This document shows, in pieces, positions 49,201-61,200 of a stretch of 64,000 nucleotides of DNA; position 1 is the first letter of the stretch; the number at the start of each line of letters is the position of its first letter. The position numbers and the translations under genes were made by a program. Source of the stretch: Antedon bifida (lineage: Eukaryota; Echinodermata; Crinoidea; Comatulida; Antedonidae); the NCBI GenBank assembly GCA_963402885.1, contig OY727093.1, positions 6,087,501-6,151,500 of the forward strand, in the 5' to 3' direction. The notes under the pieces are model-generated. The model saw nothing but the letters and a program-made list of their open reading frames with translations, ran no database searches and was not told the DNA's origin.

Positions 49201-52200
49201 ACATTGCCAGTGTTCATCACCACCCGCCACTGACTGACATTGCCAGTGTTCATCACCACCCGCCACTGACTGACATTGCCAGCGTTTGTCACCACCCGCC
49301 ACTGACTGACATTGCCATTGTTTGTCACCACCCGCCACTGACTGACATTGCCAGCGTTTGTCACCACCCGCCACTGACTGACATTGCCATTGTTTGTCAC
49401 CACCCGCCACTGACTGACATTGCCAGCGTTTGTCACCATCCGCCACTGACTGACATTGCCAGCGTTTGTCACCACCCGCCACTGACTGACATTGCCAGCG
49501 TTTGTCACCACCCGCCACTGACAGACAATAATGCCAGCGTTTGTCACCATCCGCCACTGACTGACATTGCCATTGTTTGTCACCATCCGCCACTGACTGA
49601 CATTGCCAGCGTTTGTCACCATCCGCCACTAGCTGACATTGCCAGTGTTCATCACCACCCGCCACTGACTGACACACAAAACTTTCACACAAACGCAATG
49701 TTTCAGCCTAGACCCTTGCTTCCCTTTTGCACATTACATTACAACAAACACAATACATAATTGTACAGGCTTTAGTGAGAATTAAACCATTGAGCAATTT
49801 GTTTAAGAAACTTTTACAATCTACAGTAGCAAGTAGCCAAGTTTTGTCTGTCAACAATTTTAGGGCAAAGCACAAAAAACAACTGTTACTAATTGTATTG
49901 TTTAATATTACAAATTCAGTAAACCTGTTGTATTTATAGTTATTTTTTTTGTCTGTACTGTGCAGTTATTGTATGTAGTGAATTACACTTTAATATAAAT
50001 GCATTAGTACTGTAGAACTCCTACTTTGGGACACTGTGTTAGGTCCCTAAAGTGTCCCCTTAAAAAGTGTTCTACTGTATTACTGTACACTGTTGTGTTG
50101 TCTGAAATTTGTGAGTAGTGACGTGATTGTGCTGTAATGTGATTCCATATTGTCTATTAAAATATGAAGCCATATGGACATGTAGAAATGCTTGATATTT
50201 TGCAGCTGGCCTATGACCTACCTGTGATGTACAGACATTGTAATGTAATAATATTAATAAAGTGAAATAATTTTCTCTATTGTATTTGTATTAACTGAGT
50301 GTACAATTTTCTTGTAATAGGATTCCCTGTGTTTCATTTTGATGTTTTAGGAAGTTTTGAATGCTGTGTATAACTGCCCTGTACCAGTTATTGATACAAC
50401 TTCCATTGCAATGCAACTATCCACCATGTTTCCTCGGTTTAATTGAACTAAAAAAACAAAAGGAAATTCAGATTAGGTTCTTGTGGTCCCACATAAGCCA
50501 CAAATGCAGAGACTACCATGATTTTTTTCTTTAAAAAAAGTTTGTTATTGTGCACATGTACTGTATACATACTGTAGGACCAAATTCTACTGTCTACTGT
50601 ACTCTACTGTAATAACACTTATCATCTCCTATGTTACTACACTACAGTACTGTACTCCTAATCTAGACAGGGGAAGCATTAAACATTCTGATTGGTTGGT
50701 GTGTAGAAATGTACAAATATTCAACCTTTTCAACTATTTGTGTGTAGATATTTTTACAATTAAGTATATTTTTTTTATATTTATAGCAAGATTCTCGATT
50801 GAAGAGCCTCAATGCTGCTTTTCGTCTCAAGAAACCAGATAAGTAAGTATGAGATTTCAAATACAATCTACAGGAGAACCTGTATTAAGGGAGCTCTTTG
50901 GGACCAAATGAATAGGGGTTTCCCTAGGCTAAATAAGGGTTGGCCATAGTGTTAAAACACTACTTTGTTTCACAGCAGTGTTTTAATTTAATTGCAATTA
51001 TTTCATTCTTCTGCACCTGAGAAAGTAGCTGTATTCTATACAAAGGTTATTCAGTAGCAAATCCATAAAATCCATAACAATAACCAGAGTTCATGATTTA
51101 CAATGTTGTTAAGATTTACTGGTATTTTTACCTTCACCTATGACGAATGCCTCTGCCCTCAACCACCATGAAATCGATAAACACCCAATTTAAAACTTGT
51201 TGTGTACCAAACGTTTTGACAGTATTAAAACCAATGCCAACAGCTAACATAAAATCACACACATGCAACAGAGATGTCATGACACTTTACACTTTAAGTA
51301 AAGATGTTTGATTTGTTTGTATCTTGTGAACACACCTTATTTATTTTACACAAAAGTCCTTTTCTGATTTACGTATCAGTAATATATAATAAGCCTGTGT
51401 TCATACCACTATGGTTTCTGGCATATTCCCATTCAGTCTTTATATAATAGGTAAGTTTAGGAGTACATGACTTAAACTAAACTAAAGCTCTGTCTACACT
51501 ATCAAAACAATTGTGATGTGCCCAAATATGGTAGTGATATGACATCATCATGTCCATATATGGGCACATCTTATTTTTTTGTCACATAAAGTGTGATAGT
51601 GTAGACAGAGCTTTAGAATTGGTTTGTCACTTGTCTCTGTATGAAATAGGCTTAATTTAATTATTGTTTTTCCCTTAAATGAGGTTTATAAAGGCAAAAA
51701 AAAGTTTTAAAATATGAAATAGAAATTCTCACGGTCAATGTACTTTATACATTTGATAAAAATGTCCCTAAGTTGTGAATGTAAAGGACTGTAGATCATT
51801 ATATATTATGGGAGTGTAATTGTATTGTGTGGTTTTAATCATCTTAAATGCCTAATTAGTGGCAACTTCATGATTCAAGTAATTAAATACAAAAATTGGA
51901 TAATAGAGTTAGACGTCCGCTTTTGTACTCTGTCAATTTGCTCTGGTGTTGAATAATGAATTTGACAACAGGATGTCATGGTGTCTACCCACTCGCAGCT
52001 CATTAAACATGTAGTATTTTCAAGTCATTTTGAAGAATATTTATATGAGAAACCTGTAAGTGAAAACCTTTCCATGAAACAAATAAAGAGGCAAAATAGG
52101 TTTAAAACTAAATCATATTTTATTGGACAATGCATAGCGTAATAGGTATTAGAAATCTGACTAGGATCAAAATAGGATCAAATAGGTAGGGATACACAAG

Positions 52201-55200
52201 GGACTCTCAATGTTGGCCATCTGATTCCTGATCAAGACTATGTTTACCCAATGGAAATGGGTAACAATTGTAGTAATGCTGATTAGTACTGCAGGGTTGT
52301 AACTCACAACTCTTTCAACTCCACTCCCTTAGCCTCAAATGACTTTATAAGCATGATAAATTATAAATAGTTTATCCATCCTGTAATTGGCGAGTTACTC
52401 GCTGTTGGATGCGTTTGAAATGAAAAAATCAAAGAATTACTAATAATATTCTTATAATATAGGATACTGACAGAGTTTGACATTTTAAACCCTGTTGTCA
52501 TTGTTTCATCAGCTGACTTTCCTAGAAACACTGTAAACAAATCCCTTAAAATCTGGAAGAGGTCCAATGTTAAATTAAACATCTAGGTGGTAGGTCAGAG
52601 GGGATTTGAAGGTTTCCCTTATTCTTTCAGTTTTACAATACTCCTGTTAAAAGATAGCAAATTATTACTACAGTTTCGTACTATCTTTAAAATTCAAGAT
52701 ATTAGAACAAAACTTCTTGGTTTTTCTTCCTAATGCTTGGTTTGAAATCTCTTTTAAAAAGTTAGAAATAATAAAAATCCTCTGATCATATTCTTAAACT
52801 ATAACAATGCTCTAATTTTAGGTATACTAGCGAACAATAAAATGATAATTATACCACTACACACCATTGCACTGTGACAGATGAAATTCATTTACAACCT
52901 TGTTACAACTTATTTCTACCTTGTTTTTTAGATAAGATGAACCATAGAATTAATTCTGTTTTTTAATAATAATATATAAACTTATATGTAATGTATGGCA
53001 ATTGTCAATGGTTTGTCAGTGTCAGTGCTGTACATTTAGGCCTACACCACCAGGTGTCGTATAAATCTTTAAAAATAGTCAATTGAGGAATTCCTGAGGA
53101 TACTGGTAAGTCTTAAAGGATTTATAATTTTATCCTAAACCGGACATATTCAGCAGATGGAAAACTAGTTGCTTGGTGGTGTCATCACTATATTGTAGCC
53201 TCACTGCTAGCTAACACAGTAGCCTTAAGCATATAACCAATAAGGAGGTCTTTTTCTTTTCACTTTTCTTTTTGTATCCGACCTTCATTGTTCTGTTTAT
53301 CAGTGTGTTTTTTTAAAATGTTTTTTAAATGTGCAACAGTGATTACAAAAAGCTGCCGTGTGATAGAACCATTCAATAGACCATTTATCGTGCAATAGAA
53401 CGAATACTGAGTGGCACATAATAATAAGATAAGAAACTAACTAATCAAATGGAAAGAATACACTCAGGTGTGTTATCTACCTCTCTGAGAAAACTGATTC
53501 TTTTAGTCATATGACTCTTTTATTGTTTAATGCAGAAACACTGCACTTTAAACTTTCTTTCAATTCCTTCAAGGAATAGAAGTACTAGACCTGCCAACTT
53601 TCACACATTATACGTGCATGAACTTTTCCCACGCAGTTAATACAACATACGACTAAAAAAATATAGTTGCTCCAAGCTCTTTGAGTCATACATATCTTTA
53701 CTTTATTATTGAAAACAAAGCCAACTGCACTACACAATCAAATTTTAACTTTATACGACTTTCTGTCAAAGTTTTCTGTACTTCTTCAACAAGCTCACAG
53801 ATTGTGTCGTGTAACCAACAAATAGAGGGTGCTATAACATGTTAAAAATAGCAAAAATGTCAGTATTGTCTTTAGGGAAAATAGTAGATTTTTCTTGTAC
53901 AGTTACTATTACTTAAGTTCTCAAATTAAATCTATTCCTCATGTTTTCAAGTTGCCCAGTTTCCTGTATAATGTTTTGTCGTTTGTTATCAGTGTTCAAT
54001 GTGCGTTTATTATTCAAACAAAATGAAATTGAAACTTATAACAATAAGATGAGATCAAGGAGATTTATACTAAAGATGAGTAACAGTCACACTTCAGAAA
54101 ACTGAAAGTAACAGGCTATAAACGAGAAAAAGTGACACAAAAGCCCCTTGCAAGAGAGAATTTAGCATTTCCCCAAAATTTTTATTTTCTATTGCTCAAA
54201 ATGACCAATTTAGATTTATATGATAGAACGAAATTTCAATATAAAATTTAATGACAAAAATGTAGATCAGCATTTCGTTACCATCAAATAACCATTTTCA
54301 AGATCAAGTAAAAAACAATGAATGAAATTTGATTATTAAGTATACTGTAACAAACCTGAACATGACTTTTTTCGAGATGGGCTGCTCTTGGGCTTTTTTT
54401 CAAGGTTTTACAGTTATTTTTAACAGTTTTACAGTCACTCCAAAGCATGTAGTCTCCCAGACCTGTTTTTAAATGATTTTATTTTTATTTTTCAGACGTT
54501 TCGAAGACCTTAAGAACTATTGCACTAATCTGCAAAGTAATATAACAGCATTGTTAAAGTTGAGAGCTGTAAGTACTCATTTAAATGCTTCAATAATGTA
54601 TGGCACCATGAGACACTATACTTGATAACAAGTTAACTGTATAAAATAATTTTACTAAATAAACCTATTCCAGTACTTGCTACGTTTCGGCTATTTTCAG
54701 TATCCTTGGTCACACAAACGACTCTGTAATGACCTTCTGTCACTCGTCATGGCTCGGTGAAGTTAACTGACCTACACTGTTAGCATTTTAAACTTAACTA
54801 GTTCATGTATTCATTCATGTATGTGTGTGCAATTCATCGCTAAATGGCCCCCCCTTTTCTTGAAATTCCCCCCCTTTTCCTGAAATGCCCTTTTAAAACT
54901 AGAGGAGATCACCAGTCACAAGCTTATGACGATTTAAGTGTGGTCCACAGGAAAACAATTATTTTAATCCACCACATGGTTTTAAATATTCATTAGCACA
55001 AATTGTAGGCTAACCATGTATTACAATGGTTGATACACATTTTCAGAAATTAGCTGACAGACTGTATGGTATCCATAAAATCCATGGTAACTATGGGCGT
55101 GTATTCAGTGAGTGGAGTGGCATTGAACACGAGATGGGAGATGGTCTACAGAGTGCTGGTCACTATATGGACTCGTAAGTAAACAATTTTATTTCTACTA

Positions 55201-58200
55201 TTGTGTGCCACAAAAATTACCCCTTCCATACACCTATAAAAAGTCCAGAGTTTACAGTTTACACACAAGTGTCATAACCAGCGTTTCGTATGGTGTTTTG
55301 CTAAGTGATTTGAAAGGCATATAAATGTTCTCCAGGGGAAACACTTGTACCCTTAAAATTTAAACAAATCTCCTATCTAAGTGAATACATTTAAGGGAAA
55401 TACTATTTATTGAGTTAAATGTCTCACTTAAGTGTGATTGGTGAATACGGCCACTGGACTGTATCTGTGAGTGAAGTGGGATTGAAACATAGATGGCAGA
55501 TGGTATAAAAAAAGTACTGATTGCAATGTATGAACACGCATTGGGAGATGATGATATTTAGATTTTAACCAGCCTATTAGTGGCAAAAATTTGCTGTTTG
55601 ATTGGAATGAAATAAATAAATACATTCTTCAGTGGTCTCATAAATGGACACTTCTATGGGACACCATTAGTTTAGTTCTGATGAGAATTATTGAGTGCTT
55701 GGTAGAAAATCTCAAGAGAGTAGTTTATCATGGTCTCATAGTTTCTTGGCTTTTGTTCTTTCATGTTTCTTCACCTGTGCAATAGTTACTGCCTTTACTA
55801 GTAGTTACTATCTTTTTTTTGTTGAAAAGTGGTGACTACATACAGTATTATTTACAGGTTTTCAGTGTACACACCAGTTTCGGTGTCCTTATTGTAACTT
55901 CTCAACACAATGCATGTTCTCACCCTTGAAAGTAATGTGTCTCGACTTTCTTAACCTTGCCCCAGTTATTAGTCCATCTTGAGCTTATGTGTATTGACTT
56001 TAACTACCCACTTCACATTTACAAGGTATGTATAATTGGAGTTGCAGACTCAATTATGAGATGATGTCATAGAAAACACAAAGGTGATTGAGGAAATCCA
56101 CCTAGGCACCTGTTCAGCACATCCTTACCTGATGGCTATATCATCCTATTGTTCTTAAGTATTATCCAACATTACTTCCGCTGTGAAGTATAAAAAAGTT
56201 AATCTCCACCCACTTGTCACGTTACTGTTTTATCTTAGATCATCTCTGGGTGAGTATTTTTAACCCGAAATGACAGGGCTGAGATGACTAGTACACTAGG
56301 GTAATTAATCCTCCTACTCATTCTGAAAGTTGCACTGGATTCTGAGTGCACATGAACCAGATATGTACACTGGGCCTCCAATTTAAGGTCCTGAGAAGAT
56401 TTGTTCGGGCTAAGAGGAGAGGCTTGAACCTGTGCCGATTTTAAGGCTGCCTCAACCACTCAACCATGTGATGTCCCAACTGATCTAACCATCTTGTCCC
56501 AACTGATCTAACCTCTTGTCCCAATACTTGTCCCACAGATTAGAAATTACAGTTAGCTATACTTTTGTTTTCAAAGCAAAATAGAAAAAAAAATGCTGAT
56601 GATATAGATAAGATGGAGGCTTATAATAGAAACTGATTCGGGTGGGTTGTTTCCATGAAAGGTCACAGGGATCATACACAGCGCCTAGCTGAAGCACATG
56701 CCCACTGAGTCATTCTATAGACTAGACACTTCATTAGCATGACATCAGATCAGATCTAGGTCCCTTCTGCTTTCTATTTATTCCGAGGCATTAGTCTGTA
56801 GCCAATGAGTGACACTGTCTTATTCCCTTTCATATGATGTTTACTCCACAGTTTAATTGACCCACGATGACCCTCTATCTATGCACCCCTAGCTTGATTC
56901 TAATTGTAAAGGCTTAAATCTAAACCCAACCTCACGTATATCGATTCTGTCTCGTGCGTTGATAGATTAGGCGACAACTGAATCCCTAGGGAATATAAAC
57001 TCTATATAAATCTACATGCAGGATTAATGTTTGCCATTAATCATACTTTTCCTAGTAAATATTCTCTTATTAAAATTTTGAATTACTATCCAAGGAAATT
57101 CTACTAATTTGTACCTCGTCAATGTACCAATACACAATGCACAGTAGCCCATAACGGTGGGTCCGCATGCTATAGCCTCTTTTGAGATGTTACCTAAATG
57201 GCCACAATAAAGAAATTGTATTGTATAAATACAAAAGATTAAAGCGCAGCTATGCTTTGCAAGATAAGTATCTGTTGCTACATCCTATTGCAGGACACTC
57301 TCCAAATTATCCCATGGATGAGTTCAGTCAGATATCATTATCAGTGATTATAATTATTGTCTATTTTAATTAATAATTACTTTAGTACAACATATTATTA
57401 GCAATTATCATTTAATTATTTTTCAGTTACTTTCTAAATTTACCATAGTCATCCAAGATTTGTGTCTGCTCGAATGCCATGTAGCGACGCTTATATAATC
57501 TTTGTTATTATTACAGTAGGCCACAGTGTATGTACTGGGGACAGTCTACCTATACTTTTAAATTGCTGTGTTATAAACCAATTCCATTCGAAATATGTAA
57601 ATAGTGTAATTGATTTTAACAAATTGTTAGTGGTGTTTATGTCCAGAAAGCTAAGGTTTTTAGTATTTTCAAACCATATACTTGAAAATAGTAATAACAC
57701 ACCAAATGCCAAAATGTTTACTTTTTTAAAAAAACATTAACATGTTAAAAAATAAATCAAAGCCATAAGATTTCAATCAATTTCTTTATATCAAATGCCA
57801 AGTTAACTTAAGACTTTCTAAAGTAACTTGACATGATTTTTCTGTCTGGCGTCCTTGCCCCTAAAATCTAATTTTCGGTTTGCATGTCCCGACGACAATA
57901 ACACAAGTGCAGCGATAGTCTAAAGATCAATATGCATCTTGAGTCATGGATTGCTTCCTGTTTTCAATGTCACAATTCAAGTAGTTTTAGATTGATGGTA
58001 ATGTTGCTCGACGATGGTAGTGCGGACGCGCCAGCTTCCTGTGCATATCCTGTGTGCGTGTGTCCAATGATGTATTCCCACATAGCTTTTGGTGAACAGA
58101 CACCTGGGAGCCGCATTGATCGTTCTATGTCAATGGAATTGTCAGTAATTACACTTTGTGATGAATATTGATATATATTGTTTCCCATTTCATTACATTA

Positions 58201-61200
58201 CATTGTGATATGTCTGAATAGGGTATGAAAATATAATGTTAGTATTATAGTACTGTTTTTAAAAATTATTTTGATCTATCCTGTGGATTTATGCATTGAT
58301 GTATATTGCCGTTTATCAATTTATTTATGTAGCTCAACTGAGAGCTGTTAGTGACAATTTTGCATTGTGAGCAATCTGTTGTAGTTGCTATAACCAATAG
58401 GGTCTGAAAATCTAATACACATATGTGGCTTTTAAAAATAGTCTTTGAGAATCAGGGTCGTAGCCAGCATGAGGCAGACGATGCGCTCGCCTTGTGTGTA
58501 AAGTTTCAATTTTCACCACCTACCCCAATTCCCCAGAAGAGATCGTCATATTTTATATTAATAATATTATATTTAAAGCATCTTTGCCTCATCTCTTGCT
58601 ACAAATGATTATGATAAGTGTCTTTAATAGGGTATGTTAAATGCTCCAAGATTACAAATAAAATCTTCAAGACGTGATTGCTTTCTTTTCTTTATAATTA
58701 GGTACAAAGATTATATTGATGATTTTATGGCAGAAGAGGAGCTAATTGCAGATCAGTTGAAGGAATATGCATGTTTTGCAGATGCTGTTAGGTAAGAAGG
58801 CTAACAAAATACTTAAGCTAAATAGAGGGCAGTAGACATTACTATAAGGTGTTGCATTTGCCTTGTACTTTAAACAACTCAACGTCTTCCCATTATCAAG
58901 CACGTAAAACACATACATTCTCTTCCACACACTATAGTATCCCTATTTTAAGTCTAAAAAGGGCCAATCTGGGAAAAAATTAGAAACAAGTGTTTCTCAA
59001 CTGATTTGAGTTATATAGGTTCTATATATCCACCAAAAAAAAGTTCCAGTTCATCTGGCCTGGGGAAAGCCGCCATTTTGGATTTTTAAAATGGCCGCCA
59101 TAAAATACATATTTTTGCTCATATATCAGCTTCCACATCATGTATGGATATGATTTTGGTGGCAAAGTATATGTTTTGAGGGTCAATGAATCCAAATACA
59201 GCATTTTGAAGTTTACTGAATGTCCGCCATCTTGTTTTTCAAAATGGCCGCCATAAAATACAGATTTGTACTCATCTCAACTTCTACATCGTGTATGAAC
59301 GTGATTTTAGTGACAAAGTGTAGTTGTGAGTGTCAAGAAATCGAAAAACAGCATTTTCGTAATTCACTCAATGGCCGCCATTTTGTTTTTCAAAATGGCC
59401 ACCATAAAAATACAGATTTTTGCTCTTATCTCAGCTTCCAATCCATATAATGTATGGAAGTGATTTTGGTGGCAATGTATATATTTTGAGGGTCAAGGAT
59501 TTCAATTACAGCATTTTTTTTAAGTTCACTTAATGGCCACCATTTTGTTTTTCAAAATGGTCACCATAAAATACAGGTTTTGCTAATTTCGTAGCTCATA
59601 TACATAATGAAGACATGATTTTGATAACTAAGTCTATGTTTTGATTGTTACAGAATAAAAAATCAGCATTCTAAAATACAGAGTCGGAAAGTGATCAGAT
59701 CTTCTTATTCCATTTAGGACCAAACTTCATAGTTGAAGGCTTCTGCTCCACTGGCTTTAGATGTTGCTTTTTTTTAATACAGTTTGTTAAATACAGTAAT
59801 AGTTTTAAAATTCCCAATCAAACTGGCACAACATATAATAATGACAACATTTATGTACAATCCCCTTTGTCTAGTCTCCGAGATCTATCGCTATTACAAT
59901 CCTCATTATTACTATGTCAACGTCGTGAGTTAATCACAAGATCGAGTTCCATACTGATTACGACCAAAGAGGTACACAAGAAGATACCAGAGAGTGTACT
60001 GTAACTATCATTCGCGAGAAGAAACTAATAAACAAGATATTCTAAAGAAGTTACATAGACATGTAAAGATATTTTCCAAATATAAAGAGAAGCATGGCCA
60101 ACTTGCAGTTAAAAGTACAACTTATGGATAAAGCAAGTAACATATCTTAAGAATACATGGTAATACACTGGGAGATCAACACTAGTCACCCTAAATGGTC
60201 TGCATTTATGTTTAAATCTAGCTGCTTATCTGCCATCCTAATAACCTTCGATCAACCAATGTGACGTAAAGTAATGCAAATAATTAGAGAAAGAAAACTG
60301 GCATTTGTCGTCAAACTCGAAAGATTCTTAAGAGCTTTCTGGGAAAGTCAAAAAGATATCAAGAACATTTAAGCTGTGGCTGTATCATTAGATGGTATAA
60401 CTTTTTAGGCATGATTGTGCAATTGGGAGCTCCAGGTTCAGATATAGCATCTACAGTATGCTTTCATATTTGCAGCAGCTGGTCATGGCCAAAATGCCAA
60501 AAGTGGAAGGCTATATCTGGAAATGCTGAAAGACAAATTTCAAGATACATAAGGTTTTCTCTATTGTCATGTGCTCATGTCTGAAAACTGATTCTTCACC
60601 ATTATAACACGTTGCATGATATCCATTCTTTTGGAACATCTTGTATTGTATGTATATGGAAATTTGTCGTTCGGGCATATTGGCCATCATGGTCAATTGT
60701 CCTATACTGTGTCTATATCTGGAGACAAAATGGTACATCCTCATCTCGTGTCATCATTATATGATACATAGCTGCATCTTCTAAGATCTTTAGAATATAC
60801 AGCTCTCTTTAAAGTAGGTTATGCACAACTTCAAAACCTCAAGCCACCAGTATGTCCAATATAACCAAGAAAGCTCCTGAAAAGATAAACTCCTCCGTGT
60901 CTGATTATTATGACTGGTAGATGAGCAGCTAGATATACGTTTTCAGAGTGGCTGTACCATTGTATAAACTGTTGACATGTTAATTGGATAAAAAAGAATG
61001 ATCGGCATAAACTATCGTCGATTTGTCCAGTTATCGCATTATACCTACATGCATAAATCCAGACCAGTTATGGTGAAGTAGTGTTAGTCCCCAGTGTATT
61101 AGGTAACCATACATTCAGTCACATAAGATATGTTGCTTTAAATTGCTTTATCTATAATGTATCTGATTGGAATATGCTTAACTAAAATTGGCCATGCTTC

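Noticed and set aside
47380-49676. CRISPR-like regularly spaced repeats
   Set aside because: The 36 bp units are directly adjacent, with no unique spacers between them, in an animal intron. This is a minisatellite.
59040-59580. AAAATGGCCGCCAT runs as YY1 binding clusters
   Set aside because: They do resemble YY1 sites, but they are explained as subrepeats of the palindromic element on both arms. No independent evidence of regulation.
60511-60744. 77-codon frame in the giant palindrome as a transposase remnant
   Set aside because: No catalytic DDE-like spacing or DNA-binding motif is visible. The frame crosses the palindrome centre and is probably random.
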